In this document: positions 51,226-60,698 of the stretch, piece by piece
How positions within the stretch are numbered: the first letter of the stretch is position 1
Layout: each line of letters begins with the position of its first letter
Source of the DNA: Lachnospiraceae bacterium UBA2864
GTDB lineage: Bacteria > Bacillota > Clostridia > Lachnospirales > Lachnospiraceae
Direction of reading: 5' to 3'
DNA: 64,000 nt
NCBI GenBank assembly: GCA_002350525.1
Contig: DEFA01000022.1
Coordinates: forward strand, 1 to 64,000
Notes under the pieces: generated by a model
Seen by the model: the letters and a program-made list of their open reading frames with translations, nothing else
Told to the model about the DNA's origin: nothing
The model's database searches: none
Position numbers and translations under genes: made by a program

Positions 51226-52059
51226 ATGACAATATATGAGGATAAAACATTTGATGAAGAAAGGGCACTTTACGGAAGCGATGATATAGTAGTCGTGAAC
51301 TGCCGTTTTGATGGCCCTGCAGATGGCGAAAGCGCCATGAAGGAAAGCAGGAATATTACCGTAAAGAATTCATATTTTAATTTGAGATATCCCTTCTGGC
51401 ATGATGAGGATGTTCACATCGAAGACTCGGCTATGACAGAACTCTGCAGAGCGGCACTGTGGTATTCGAATAATATTAAGATTGAGAATACGAAAATGCA
51501 TGGCATAAAGGGTCTGAGAGAGTGTCATGATATCGAAATAAAGAACTGTGATATAGTATCTCCGGAATTCGGATGGTCGGATACGGGAGTTACGATGACG
51601 GATTCTTCTGCGGAGAGTGAGTATTTCATGATGAGGTCATCGGGACTGAAGTTTGAAAATGTAAGTATGAAGGGTAAATACTCATTTCAATATATATCCG
51701 ATGCCGAATTCGTAAACTGTAATTTTGATACAAAGGACGCGTTCTGGCATGCAAAGAATGTTGTGGTACGTGACAGCCGCGTTAAGGGTGAATATCTGGC
51801 GTGGTACTGCGAAAACGTGGTATTTGAAAACTGTACCATAATAGGAACTCAGCCGCTGTGTTACTGCAGGAATCTTAAGCTTGTAAACTGCCGTATGGAA
51901 GAGGCTGACCTTTCATTTGAGAAGTCGGAGGTGGATGCTGACATAGTGGGCGGCATAATAAGTATTAAGAATCCGAAGAGCGGTATTATCCGCGTACAGC
52001 AGGTGGATGAAGTCATTATGGATGACCCTGAGGCTGAGGGAAAAATCGAATTATACTAA
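51226..52059 (+). CDS. DUF3737 beta-helix protein
   Basis: A 277-residue protein of repeated short strands that looks like a right-handed beta helix. Segments such as ALYGSDDIVVVNCRFDGPADGESAMKE and SYFNLRYPFWHDEDVHIEDS are strongly typical of DUF3737. Many NCRF/NCNF/NCTI turns recur about every 20 residues. I start at ATG 51226, where the family begins (MTIYEDKTFDEERALYG); the frame is open from ATG 51175. Function is unknown; a carbohydrate-binding or modifying role is possible from the fold. Confidence 0.85.
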   Translation: MTIYEDKTFDEERALYGSDDIVVVNCRFDGPADGESAMKESRNITVKNSYFNLRYPFWHDEDVHIEDSAMTELCRAALWYSNNIKIENTKMHGIKGLRECHDIEIKNCDIVSPEFGWSDTGVTMTDSSAESEYFMMRSSGLKFENVSMKGKYSFQYISDAEFVNCNFDTKDAFWHAKNVVVRDSRVKGEYLAWYCENVVFENCTIIGTQPLCYCRNLKLVNCRMEEADLSFEKSEVDADIVGGIISIKNPKSGIIRVQQVDEVIMDDPEAEGKIELY

Positions 52060-52108
52060 CGGATGATAACTGTTTATCAGATTATGATATATGATCGGAG
52101 GAAGAAAA

Positions 52109-53062
52109 ATGATCCTATCCAACGAAGAGTTAAAAAATATCTATACGGGGGCTCTTTACTTTGAGGAGACAGAGGATGGATATCTGAAGGCTAACCAGTA
52201 TACAAAGCCGCAGATGGAATATTTTAAGGATGCATTTCTTATGTGGTATGAAAGATGTGATGCATCTTCGGCAAAGACCATAGAGTTTAAAACAAGTGCA
52301 TCAAAGGTTGCGTTTGATTATAAACTTATATGGAAATGTTCGGAGGACTCCATAGAACTTGCTATAGATGATCTTGCGACAGAGATAGTATATCTCAAGG
52401 GCCTGGATATGGAGGGCAGCATCAGATGGAATCTGCCGGAGGGTGAGAAGAAAGTTTCTGTATACCTTCCTTCCGATGCGACTATCCTTGTTAAAAATTT
52501 CGATGTTGATGCAGAGGTTCTGCCTGTCAAAAAGGATGCAAAGGTTCTCTGGCTCGGTGATTCGATCACACAGGGTTACGGACCGCTCAGATCTTATCAG
52601 ACATATGTCAGCGTAGCAAACAGGATTCTGAATTATGACATTCTGAATCAGGGAATCGGCGGATATATCTATGATAAGAAATCCCTTATGAAGATGGAAG
52701 GCTACAATCCGGATAAGATAATCGTAGCGCTCGGCACCAATCAGTACGGTGACGAGAAAGCATATGAAATGGTAGAAGAATATTACGAGACGCTTATCGG
52801 AATATACGGGGAAGAGATTCCGATTCTTTGTATCACGCCTTTATGGAGAGGAGATAATCCGGAAGGCATAGAGACGCTTAAAAAGTTCTGCGGTAATATA
52901 CGCGAGATAGTCGGAAAATATAAGAATATAAAAGTTGTGGATGGATTCAAGCTGGTTCCTCATCTTGAAGAATACTATCTCGATAATCTTCATCCGAATG
53001 CGCTGGGCACAGAGGTCTACGGAAGAAATCTTGTTGAAGAGATAAGAAAGATCGGATTCTGA
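52109..53062 (+). CDS. SGNH/GDSL-family hydrolase with N-terminal beta domain
   Basis: A 317-residue esterase. Residues about 1-145 form an N-terminal beta-rich domain as in CE2-type deacetylases. The SGNH domain follows with block I LGDSITQG, block II GIGGYI, block III LGTNQYG and block V DNLHPN, giving the Ser, Gly, Asn and Asp/His residues. It probably removes acetyl groups from sugars. There is no signal peptide, so it works in the cytosol unless exported otherwise. The start ATG follows GGAGGA. The next gene starts inside its stop codon (TGATG). Confidence 0.85.
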   Translation: MILSNEELKNIYTGALYFEETEDGYLKANQYTKPQMEYFKDAFLMWYERCDASSAKTIEFKTSASKVAFDYKLIWKCSEDSIELAIDDLATEIVYLKGLDMEGSIRWNLPEGEKKVSVYLPSDATILVKNFDVDAEVLPVKKDAKVLWLGDSITQGYGPLRSYQTYVSVANRILNYDILNQGIGGYIYDKKSLMKMEGYNPDKIIVALGTNQYGDEKAYEMVEEYYETLIGIYGEEIPILCITPLWRGDNPEGIETLKKFCGNIREIVGKYKNIKVVDGFKLVPHLEEYYLDNLHPNALGTEVYGRNLVEEIRKIGF

Positions 53063-53349
53063 TGATGCAGAATATTCCGTGGATAGTCTTCATATATCTT
53101 ACGGCCGTGAACATAGTGGGTTTCGCGGCAATGGGTATAGATAAATCAAAAGCAAAGAGAGGGGCATGGAGAATTTCCGAGAAAATGCTGTTTCTGTTCA
53201 GCATTATCGGCGGAAGCCTCGGTACCTGGGCGGGAATGTATATGTTCCGTCATAAGACAAAGCATTGGTACTTTGTGATCTTTATGCCGCTCATATTTGT
53301 AATGCATATAGTTATTCTCGTAATGGTATATAATAAGTTTTTCGGATAG
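53062..53349 (+). CDS. DUF1294 membrane protein
   Basis: A 95-residue protein with three spans: 5-24, 40-60 and 72-90. The NIVGFAAMGIDKSKAKRGAWRISEKMLFLFSIIGGSLGT stretch and the HKTKHWYF end are the DUF1294 signature. The function of the family is unknown. It overlaps the stop of the SGNH gene. A strong terminator follows (53361-53397). Confidence 0.88.
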   Translation: MMQNIPWIVFIYLTAVNIVGFAAMGIDKSKAKRGAWRISEKMLFLFSIIGGSLGTWAGMYMFRHKTKHWYFVIFMPLIFVMHIVILVMVYNKFFG

Positions 53350-53360
53350 AGTGAGCTATC

Positions 53361-53397
53361 ATACCACTTGACAATTTCTGTCAGGTGGTATATTTTT
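53361..53397 (+). terminator. Intrinsic terminator after DUF1294 gene
   Basis: ATACCACTTGAC (53361-53372) pairs with GTCAGGTGGTAT (53380-53391), one G-U, seven-base loop, followed by ATTTTTAT. Confidence 0.9.
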
Positions 53398-53460
53398 ATA
53401 TCTGAATTAAATATAACTAACATAAGTTAAATATATAAATCTATTCTTTTCGGAGGAGTT

Positions 53461-54243
53461 ATGAATAGCAGTATATTTATAGGACTTACGGTTCCTTTTC
53501 TGGGAACCGCGTTGGGGGCAGCATGTGTGTTCCTGATGAAAGACAGGATGGGCCGTCAGGTGGAGAGAGCCCTTACCGGATTTGCATCGGGAGTTATGGT
53601 AGCGGCTTCCGTATGGAGCCTTCTTGTTCCGGCTATGGATCAGTCGGAAGGAATGGGAAGACTTGCATTTGTACCTGCATTTATAGGTTTTTGGGCAGGC
53701 ATTATATTCCTGCTTCTTCTGGATTCGTGTATTCCGCATCTGCATATGAATACGGATAAGGCGGAAGGACCGAAGAGTAAACTTGCCAGGACGACCATGA
53801 TGGTACTGGCTGTAACGCTCCATAATATTCCGGAAGGAATGGCTGTGGGAGTGGTATATGCGGCTTTTAAGGCGGGAAATTCAGGCATATCCGCGGGTGC
53901 GGCACTTGCTCTGTCACTGGGTATAGCGATACAGAATTTTCCGGAAGGTGCGATAATCTCTATGCCGCTTGCGGCAGAGGGAAGAAGTAAGAAAAAGTCA
54001 TTTATATACGGAGTTCTGTCCGGTGCGGTTGAACCGATATTCGGATTTATAACTATTCTTGCGGTGGGCTTTATAGTTCCCGCAATGCCGTATCTGCTGA
54101 GCTTTGCAGCGGGAGCCATGCTTTATGTGGTAGTGGAAGAACTTATTCCGGAGATGTCGGAGGGTGAACATTCAAATATCGGAGTCGTAATGTTCGCGGT
54201 CGGTTTTACATGTATGATGGCGCTGGATGTGGCACTTGGATAG
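53461..54243 (+). CDS. ZIP-family metal transporter
   Basis: A 260-residue ZIP permease with about eight spans, taking up Zn2+, Fe2+ or Mn2+. Metal ligands in span 4 (HNIPEGMAVG) and span 5 (QNFPEGAIISMPL, with Gln replacing the usual His) are seen, and PEG motifs are intact. The lack of a His-rich loop is normal for bacterial ZupT-like forms. The start ATG has GGAGGAG six bases upstream. It opens a three-gene unit with the FeoB-associated/HMA protein and an SLC13-like transporter. Confidence 0.9.
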   Translation: MNSSIFIGLTVPFLGTALGAACVFLMKDRMGRQVERALTGFASGVMVAASVWSLLVPAMDQSEGMGRLAFVPAFIGFWAGIIFLLLLDSCIPHLHMNTDKAEGPKSKLARTTMMVLAVTLHNIPEGMAVGVVYAAFKAGNSGISAGAALALSLGIAIQNFPEGAIISMPLAAEGRSKKKSFIYGVLSGAVEPIFGFITILAVGFIVPAMPYLLSFAAGAMLYVVVEELIPEMSEGEHSNIGVVMFAVGFTCMMALDVALG

Positions 54244-54280
54244 ATAACATATTACAGAGGATGATATAAGGAGAGAGAAA

Positions 54281-54655
54281 ATGGGTGGAACAGCTTCGAC
54301 AATTATTATAATTATAATTCTTGCAGTGATACTTTTCTTTGCGATTAAAAACTCCATTCCTCATTTCAGAGGTGAGGGAGGCTGCTGCGGCGGCGGAGGA
54401 AGAGAGAAAAAGATAAAACCGGCAAAGCTTGATAAGGTTATATCGACCAAGACCGTGAAGATTGAGGGCATGCGCTGTGAGAACTGCAACATCAGAGTTC
54501 AGAATGCGCTTAACAGAGTTGAAGGCATAAATGCCAAAGTTAACGGCGAGAAAAATGAAGCTTTAATCCGGATGGGAAGAGAAGTGGATGACGGCAAGAT
54601 AAGAGAAATAATAGAAAAGCTCGGATACAGAGTAGTTTCGATAGAGAAAAATTAA
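54281..54655 (+). CDS. FeoB-associated Cys-rich membrane segment fused to an HMA domain
   Basis: A 124-residue protein in two parts. Residues 1-45 are one span followed by a GGCCGGGG Cys-rich turn, as in FeoB-associated small proteins (PF12669-like). Residues about 55-124 are a heavy-metal-associated domain with the metal site GMRCENC and the beta-alpha-beta-beta-alpha-beta fold (VKIEGMRCENCNIRVQNAL). It should bind Cu+, Zn2+ or Fe2+ at the membrane and hand it over. The fused form sits with a ZIP transporter and not with feoB at 7725. AAGGAG precedes the ATG. Confidence 0.85.
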   Translation: MGGTASTIIIIIILAVILFFAIKNSIPHFRGEGGCCGGGGREKKIKPAKLDKVISTKTVKIEGMRCENCNIRVQNALNRVEGINAKVNGEKNEALIRMGREVDDGKIREIIEKLGYRVVSIEKN

Positions 54656-54674
54656 TTAAAAGGAGGCATGGTAA

Positions 54675-55964
54675 ATGGCAGCTTTGGTGATCTTCATCAT
54701 TTGTCTCGTTCTATACATATCGGATAAATTTCCGCTGGCAACGGTTGCACTGCTTGGGTGTGTCGCTTTAGTGGCATGTAATATATGTACTGCCGTGGAA
54801 GCGTTTTCGGGATTTACAAGTGATATAGTATTTATAGTTTTCGGTACGGAGATTTTCGGTATTGCATTTCATGAAAGCGGACTGGATACTCTTATAGTAC
54901 GTTTTATACAGAAACACTCAAAGGGCGATACTTCGGATGTTGTGACCAGAAGGATCATAATATTAGCGGGTACGATAGCGGCGGTCATGTCGGCGTTTCT
55001 GAATAATCAGGTTGTGTCGGCACTTATGCTTGTTATCTGCAGAGGAATGGCAGCCAGATCCGAAGAAGTGGATGTAAAGGATATCACACTTCCCGTAATC
55101 TATTTTGTCATACTCGGCGGACAATGTACTTTGATCGGGGCACCCGCTACACTTATGGCTTCTTCCATATCCGAAGAAATGACAGGTAACAGAATAACAT
55201 TCTTTGAACTCCTTCCGATAGGAGCGATTATCTTTGTCCTGGGCATGATCTATATATACTGCTTCGGATATAAGAGAGGACTGAAAATCTGGAACAATAA
55301 GGGCGCGGAAGAGAGTAACGGCAGTTCGAAAAAAGATAACGGTAAAGACTCGATCCGCATGAAAGAAGTGGATAAAAGAAAATGTATTATTACTGCACTG
55401 ACAGGCGTTTTAATGCTTATAATGTTTATCACGGAAACTTTGTCGGTGGGAATGGTCTCGCTTATAGGAGCACTTATATGCATTCTTTTCGGTGTAGTGG
55501 AACAGAAGAAGGCTCTGTCAAAGGTGGACTGGAATATTCTGATATGGCTCGGATGCAGTATCGGAATGGCAAATGTTCTTAACGGGTGCGGAATAGTACA
55601 AAGCTGCTGCGATAAACTGATCGCGCATCTTCCTGCGGATATGTCGCCTTACGCTTTCCTGATTGCGGCGGTTCTGCTTACTACAGTCATAAGCAACCTG
55701 ATAGCAAATACCACAACAGTGATAATGATACTTCCTTTTGCGATTCAGATAGCAAATCAGTTCGGATGGAATCCGGTTCCTTTCGTAATAGGAATTACCA
55801 TGGCAGCGGGATTATCCATAATGACGCCTCTGTCCTGTGGATTTATAGGAATGACCATGAGAGTCGGATACAGATTTAAGGAATACGTTAAGTACGGAAT
55901 AAATATACAGGGAATACTGACGGCGCTTATAGTGGTACTTACTATAATGATGTATAAGTTTTAG
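54675..55964 (+). CDS. SLC13/ArsB-superfamily ion transporter
   Basis: A 429-residue membrane protein of the ion transporter superfamily with about eleven spans. The repeat marks are MSAFLNNQVVSALM near residue 105 and TVISNLIANTTTVIMILPF near 340, the two NNxxT-like re-entrant loops. A charged cytosolic loop (about 205-240, Lys/Ser/Asn-rich) separates the halves. Members carry dicarboxylates, sulfate or arsenite with Na+ or H+; the substrate here is not clear. AAAGGAGG precedes the ATG. It ends before the 14-bp terminator at 55984. Confidence 0.85.
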   Translation: MAALVIFIICLVLYISDKFPLATVALLGCVALVACNICTAVEAFSGFTSDIVFIVFGTEIFGIAFHESGLDTLIVRFIQKHSKGDTSDVVTRRIIILAGTIAAVMSAFLNNQVVSALMLVICRGMAARSEEVDVKDITLPVIYFVILGGQCTLIGAPATLMASSISEEMTGNRITFFELLPIGAIIFVLGMIYIYCFGYKRGLKIWNNKGAEESNGSSKKDNGKDSIRMKEVDKRKCIITALTGVLMLIMFITETLSVGMVSLIGALICILFGVVEQKKALSKVDWNILIWLGCSIGMANVLNGCGIVQSCCDKLIAHLPADMSPYAFLIAAVLLTTVISNLIANTTTVIMILPFAIQIANQFGWNPVPFVIGITMAAGLSIMTPLSCGFIGMTMRVGYRFKEYVKYGINIQGILTALIVVLTIMMYKF

Positions 55965-55983
55965 CGTTCGCATGAAATACAGA

Positions 55984-56020
55984 GAGGCCTGTACCAAGAC
56001 AGTTGGTATAGGCTTCTTTT
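55984..56020 (+). terminator. Intrinsic terminator after SLC13-like gene
   Basis: A 14-bp stem (55984-55997 with 56003-56016; two G-U pairs) with a five-base loop, followed by TTTT. Confidence 0.9.
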
Positions 56021-56056
56021 CATGTAAAATTCTACTAAAAAATGTCATATAGCTGA

Positions 56057-56085
56057 TTGACAATGTTCGTAAATGCATATATAAT
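56057..56085 (+). promoter_or_regulatory. Consensus promoter of the aryl-acid cluster
   Basis: TTGACA at 56057-56062 and TATAAT at 56080-56085, both consensus, with a 17-base spacer. It serves the ABC pair and probably the genes to the right edge. Confidence 0.85.
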
Positions 56086-56098
56086 CTATACTTACGCA

Positions 56099-56130
56099 GG
56101 TAAGATATATTTAACATATATTAACTTACC
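56099..56130 (+). promoter_or_regulatory. Dyad just after the cluster transcription start
   Basis: GGTAAG (56099-56104) and CTTACC (56125-56130) are inverted, with ATATAT copies inside the 20-base interval. It begins about 7 bases after the predicted start and could be a metal-regulator operator or an RNA hairpin; no known box fits well. Confidence 0.45.
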
Positions 56131-56204
56131 ATAATCAAATTGGCGAGTCAATTACAATGCGTTTGAAATTTTCGGTATGTGAGACATGAAGGAGGATGAC
56201 GGAG

Positions 56205-57953
56205 ATGAAGAATTTCAAGCTTCTTCTGCGATGGGCGGGAGATAACAGGAAATTTATTGTATTATCGCTTGTTTGTGCATTTTCGGGAGGATTGCTTTCG
56301 ATAGGATCCTATATAGGAATATATAGGCTTATGGATGCATTTCTGAGGCACGAGTTTACCCGGGAAGTGGTCGTGGACAGTGCGATGCTTATAACGGTCA
56401 CTGTAGTATTAAGACAGGTTCTGATGGCTTTGTCGGGCATTTTCTCTCACAAAGGTGCATACGGAGCTTTGTTCAGGGTAAGATGTATGATAACGGAACA
56501 TCTTGCGAAGGTTCCGCTCGGTGCTATAGATGAAAAAAGAACAGGTGATATCAAAACTGTTATCAACGAAGATATAGAGAAACTTGAACTATGTCTCGCG
56601 CATAATATTCCGGAATTCATAGGTTTCCTCACCGGACCGATAGTAATATTCGTTTATCTTCTTATGGTAAATGTACCGCTGGCCCTTATATCGCTTATTC
56701 CGCTTCTTATCAGCGTATTCATTATGGGGGCTGTCTTTGCCGTAATGGCAGGAGTCATGAAGAGAATCTCCAATTCCATAGCGGATTTTAATTCCGTAAT
56801 AATAGAATATATATCAGGAATGAAACTGGTTAAGGCATATAATCTCGGAAGCAGCTCTTTCAAGAAGTTTTCCGATGCCGTTGAAGAAGAGCACAGCATA
56901 TGGACGCTTATCTCGAAGAAGACAGCGCCTTTATATGCGGCTTTTATAGTGGTGCTTGAAGCCGGAATAGTGTTCCTTGTTCCGTTGGGCGGAAAGATGT
57001 ATCTGAAGGGTTCCATAACCGCAAGTGTATTTCTTCTGTTTGCTTACATCGGTTCGCTTTACTTAATGGAAATCCTTCCGCTTCAGCAGTTTTCTATGGA
57101 GCTTGCCCAGTCTCTTAACGGAGTTGAAAAAGTCAGACAGATACTTGAACTTCCGGTATTTGATGAGAAGGGTGAATTTCCGGAGAAACATGATATTGAA
57201 CTGAAGAATGTAACCTTCAGCTATGACAAAAAACAGAATGTCATAGAAGACTGCAATCTGAAGATAAAAGAAGGCGAGAAGATAGCTGTAATAGGCCGTT
57301 CGGGAGCGGGAAAAAGCACCATCGCAACACTTATATCGAGATATTACGATGTGGATAAGGGCGAGGTACTTATAGGCGGTAAAAATGTAAAGAACATATC
57401 ATACGATGAGCTTCTGAAAAATATATCGATAGTATTTCAGAAAACATTTCTTACCGGAGACAGTGTTCTCGACAATATCAGAATGGGAAGCGATGCATCG
57501 CTCGAGGAAGTGAGGGCTGCCGCAAAACGTGCACAGATCGATGATTTCATAATGTCTCTGCCGAACGGATATGACACAAAGGTCGGAAGTTTCGGAACGA
57601 GATTTTCAGGAGGAGAGAAACAGAGGATAGCCATAGCCAGAGCAATATTAAAAAATTCAGGCATCCTTATCCTGGATGAGGCGACAAGTGCCGCAGATCC
57701 GGAAAATCAGCTCGAGATAGATAAAGCAATAGCGAATCTCTGCGAGGGAAAGACGGTAATAATCGTGGCTCACAGACTCAGTGTAGTTAAGATGTGTGAT
57801 AAGGTAGCGGTAGTGGAAGACAGTAAGGTTACCGCTTTCGGTACCCATGAAGAGGTGCTTAACGATAACGAATACTATAAAGCGGCATGGTCGGATTATG
57901 AAGCTGCAAGAGATATGACGTACACCATGGAGGGAGATGACATACATGAATAG
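56205..57953 (+). CDS. ABC half-transporter, IrtA/YbtP/YbtQ-like (first)
   Basis: A 582-residue exporter-fold ABC protein with six spans (about 20-300) and a nucleotide domain. Walker A GRSGAGKST is near residue 366, Q-loop VFQKTF, signature FSGGEKQRIAIARA, Walker B LILDEATSAADPENQ. Coupling segment RTGDIKTVINEDIEKLE is typical of the IrtAB/YbtPQ and CydDC-like group, which imports metal-siderophores despite the exporter fold. ATG 56205 has GGAGG nine bases upstream; ATG 56196 would touch it. The second half starts eight bases before its stop. Confidence 0.8.
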   Translation: MKNFKLLLRWAGDNRKFIVLSLVCAFSGGLLSIGSYIGIYRLMDAFLRHEFTREVVVDSAMLITVTVVLRQVLMALSGIFSHKGAYGALFRVRCMITEHLAKVPLGAIDEKRTGDIKTVINEDIEKLELCLAHNIPEFIGFLTGPIVIFVYLLMVNVPLALISLIPLLISVFIMGAVFAVMAGVMKRISNSIADFNSVIIEYISGMKLVKAYNLGSSSFKKFSDAVEEEHSIWTLISKKTAPLYAAFIVVLEAGIVFLVPLGGKMYLKGSITASVFLLFAYIGSLYLMEILPLQQFSMELAQSLNGVEKVRQILELPVFDEKGEFPEKHDIELKNVTFSYDKKQNVIEDCNLKIKEGEKIAVIGRSGAGKSTIATLISRYYDVDKGEVLIGGKNVKNISYDELLKNISIVFQKTFLTGDSVLDNIRMGSDASLEEVRAAAKRAQIDDFIMSLPNGYDTKVGSFGTRFSGGEKQRIAIARAILKNSGILILDEATSAADPENQLEIDKAIANLCEGKTVIIVAHRLSVVKMCDKVAVVEDSKVTAFGTHEEVLNDNEYYKAAWSDYEAARDMTYTMEGDDIHE

Positions 57954-59685
57954 AATGGATCAGTTATCTAAACAGGACCACAGCAGAAATCCGTTCAAGA
58001 AAAATATCAAATTCCATATCGGCATTATATTTACGGTCATAGAAGGAATGCTTTCTGCGTGCGTATATATGATGATATATAACCTTTTGAAAATGCTCCT
58101 CGATGATAATGTTACCATGGATGGGCTTATGAAGCTTACGGGTATTATTGTGGCAATATTTGCGGTAAGAATCGTGTTATACGGGATCGGTTATACCGAA
58201 GGGCAGATCGGAGGCGGCGATTCGACTTCGAGATTGAGACTTATACTCGCTGATAAATTTACAAGAATTCCGATCGGAAATTTCGTAAGAGGAAAAACGG
58301 GAACGTATATCAACACTATGACAAGTGATGTCAAGAACTATGAGCAGTTACTTACTCACAAAATCGGAAATCTCGTAAAGAATTCATCACTTTCGGTAAT
58401 GCTTATACTCTTTGTGGGATACCTGTATCTTCCTGCGGGAATAATCCTCTTTGCGGTAAGCCTGCTTTTTATCCCGTACAGTTATCTGTCGGTAAAAGTC
58501 GTGAAAAAGTACGGAGTTGATCGCAACAGGATATATTCTGATACCGTAAGTACAATAGTAGAGTATATAAACGGAATACAGACTCTCAGAGCTTATAACA
58601 TGTGTGGATCAAAGAATAAGAAAACCGTAAATATCCTTAAAGCATTCAGTGATGTGAGTTATAAGTATGAGGCCGTGGGAATCCCGGTAGCCATATCATT
58701 TAATATTCTTATATGGCTGTCTCTTCCGGTTGTTATGATAATAGCTTCAAAGCCGTGGCTGGCAGGAAGCCTCTCCAATGAGAATTTCCTTATGGTATGT
58801 ATGATGCCGATGCTGCTTGCAAGATTATTTGCATCCATATCGGTGGATTTCTTCAGTTATAAGAACATGTTGATCTCTAAAGGAAAGATTCAGGAGATAA
58901 TAGATGAACCTGAAGAAAAGACGGCTGACGGAAGATTTGAACCGGCATCATATGATATAGAGTTTGACGGCGTTGATTTCTCATATAACGAGGGAGAGAA
59001 GGTTCTCGAAAATGTAAGCTTTAAAGCTGAAGATAAAAAGCTGACAGCAATAGTCGGAGATTCGGGATCGGGTAAATCCACCATCATCAATCTTCTTTCG
59101 AGATACTATGATATAGACAGCGGAGATATAAAGATCGGCGGAGAATCCATAAGAAATATGCCTCCGGAGACAGTGCTTGATAAAATATCCATGGTCGATC
59201 AGGATGTATTTCTCTTTGACGGTTCCATAAAAGAGAATATCAGATATGCGAGAATGGATGCTTCGGATGAAGAAATAGACAGAGCCCTTAAGGAAGCAAA
59301 CTGCGACAGATTTATAGATAAACTGGAGAACGGAGTTGACCAGAGAGTCGGAGAAAACGGTACATTTCTTTCCGGCGGCGAGAGGCAGAGGCTGTCGATA
59401 GCAAGAGCAATCATCAAGGACAGTCCGATACTTCTTCTGGACGAAGCTACCGCATCTCTGGATATTGAAAATGAGCTGGCCGTAAAACAGGCTATAGCAA
59501 ATCTTCTGAAAAACAGAAAGACGGTCATCATGATAGCACATACACTCTCGATAGTTAAAAACGCGGATAAGATAATAGTTGTATCGGGAGGAAAAATCGT
59601 GGAAAGCGGTACTCACGATGAACTTATGAATAAGAACGGAAAATATGCATCTATGTGGAACGCGGAGAAACTGATAGGTGCTTAG
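57946..59685 (+). CDS. ABC half-transporter, IrtB/YbtQ-like (second)
   Basis: A 579-residue partner of the previous gene. Six spans lie at about 20-310; coupling segment RGKTGTYINTMTSDVKNYEQ resembles IrtAB-type halves. Walker A GDSGSGKST is near residue 367, signature LSGGERQRLSIARA, Walker B LLLDEATASLDIEN. It overlaps the first gene by eight bases, so a heterodimer is expected. ATG 57946 is preferred over 57937 because of spacing from GGAGGG. The pair probably moves an iron-chelating small molecule; direction is not shown by sequence. Confidence 0.8.
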   Translation: MNRMDQLSKQDHSRNPFKKNIKFHIGIIFTVIEGMLSACVYMMIYNLLKMLLDDNVTMDGLMKLTGIIVAIFAVRIVLYGIGYTEGQIGGGDSTSRLRLILADKFTRIPIGNFVRGKTGTYINTMTSDVKNYEQLLTHKIGNLVKNSSLSVMLILFVGYLYLPAGIILFAVSLLFIPYSYLSVKVVKKYGVDRNRIYSDTVSTIVEYINGIQTLRAYNMCGSKNKKTVNILKAFSDVSYKYEAVGIPVAISFNILIWLSLPVVMIIASKPWLAGSLSNENFLMVCMMPMLLARLFASISVDFFSYKNMLISKGKIQEIIDEPEEKTADGRFEPASYDIEFDGVDFSYNEGEKVLENVSFKAEDKKLTAIVGDSGSGKSTIINLLSRYYDIDSGDIKIGGESIRNMPPETVLDKISMVDQDVFLFDGSIKENIRYARMDASDEEIDRALKEANCDRFIDKLENGVDQRVGENGTFLSGGERQRLSIARAIIKDSPILLLDEATASLDIENELAVKQAIANLLKNRKTVIMIAHTLSIVKNADKIIVVSGGKIVESGTHDELMNKNGKYASMWNAEKLIGA

Positions 59686-59733
59686 AGAGGAGAATACAGT
59701 GACAGATCGGCGGTAAGTATAGGAGAGACGGTA

Positions 59734-60654
59734 TTGAAGTATAAAGAGTTTACGGTTAAGAATGACGGCTTTGTGGGCCATCTCGTGGAGCCGGACGGGA
59801 GATTGCCGGATCATGTAGTGATAATAATCATGGGCGGTGAGAGAAGCATAATAAATGCGAAAAAGGTTGCTGAGAGATTTACCGAATTTGGTATATCGGG
59901 AATAGCGGTTCCGGTGTATGGAGCAAAGGGACAGAGAAAAGGCGTTGACAGAGTTGAAATGAGTTTTATGAGGAGAGTGGTGAAAACTCTTCGCGAAAAG
60001 GAAGGGTATAGATATGTCAGCGTATACGGACTCTCGGTGGGGTCCGTGTATGCTGCCGTGACCGCCAGATATATAGAGGGAATAGATAATGCGATTCTTG
60101 TAGCGCCTTCCCATGTTCCCTTTGAGGGAAGCAACACATTAAAGCAGAAGATGACGGGCCACTCCATGGTTACATATGAAGGAGTCGAACTTCCTTTTGT
60201 AAGCCCGCAGTTTTTCCATTCGGGATATATGGCGAAGTTCATATATGACGAGGATGCGGGGAGAGAGGTTTCCAATATGTGGAGAATGTACAACACGTCC
60301 TATAAGGATAAGACGAGAGAGAGCCTGGCGTATTATGAGTTAGAGAAGAGCAGCTGCAGATTCCTTTTCGTGGCGGGGACCTGTGATGAAGTCTGGCCGT
60401 CGGAATACTCGATCAATTACATGATGGATAAGCTTCGAAAGGCGGGCTATAAAAAAGAATATAAGGCACTTATATATCCGAATGCCAGTCATATAATCGG
60501 AATGCTTCCGAGCCGTGAAAGATATAAATGGCAGAAGAGGATGCTCTGGCTGATAGGAAAGATATATAGGAGTTATTCGGAACACAGAGATGACAGTGTG
60601 AGAGCTGTCATTGAATCAGAGAAAGCCATTGCAGACTTTATATCGGAGACCTGA
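59734..60654 (+). CDS. BAAT-like alpha/beta-hydrolase (acyl-CoA thioesterase/N-acyltransferase family)
   Basis: A 306-residue hydrolase with nucleophile Ser101 in GLSVGSVYA, an Asp near 222 (CDEVWPS) and His in NASHIIG. The segment order and LVAPSHVPFEG resemble the BAAT C-terminal domain of bile-acid-CoA:amino-acid acyltransferases and bacterial thioesterases. Classic BAAT has Cys; here it is Ser, so hydrolysis is likelier. The start is TTG 59734, with AGGAGAG six bases upstream. It sits between the ABC pair and the thioesterase, and may release or cleave the product or its precursor. Confidence 0.75.
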   Translation: MKYKEFTVKNDGFVGHLVEPDGRLPDHVVIIIMGGERSIINAKKVAERFTEFGISGIAVPVYGAKGQRKGVDRVEMSFMRRVVKTLREKEGYRYVSVYGLSVGSVYAAVTARYIEGIDNAILVAPSHVPFEGSNTLKQKMTGHSMVTYEGVELPFVSPQFFHSGYMAKFIYDEDAGREVSNMWRMYNTSYKDKTRESLAYYELEKSSCRFLFVAGTCDEVWPSEYSINYMMDKLRKAGYKKEYKALIYPNASHIIGMLPSRERYKWQKRMLWLIGKIYRSYSEHRDDSVRAVIESEKAIADFISET

Positions 60655-60698
60655 GACATTACTTGAAAAACGATGCGGCTTTTATTTTTTGATATAAG

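Noticed and set aside
56057..56130. Fur box before the aryl-acid cluster
   Set aside because: No 7-1-7 GATAATGATAATC-type match; only an unclassified dyad is seen.
58981..60114. A 377-codon open frame on the - strand
   Set aside because: It lies antisense across the second ABC half-transporter and the BAAT-like gene, has no ribosome site, and its product is rich in Ser, Tyr, His and Arg with no fold. It is a shadow of the coding strand.
59734..60654. Bile-acid conjugating enzyme
   Set aside because: The BAAT-like nucleophile is Ser, not Cys, and the context is biosynthetic; a bile-acid role would be over-reading.
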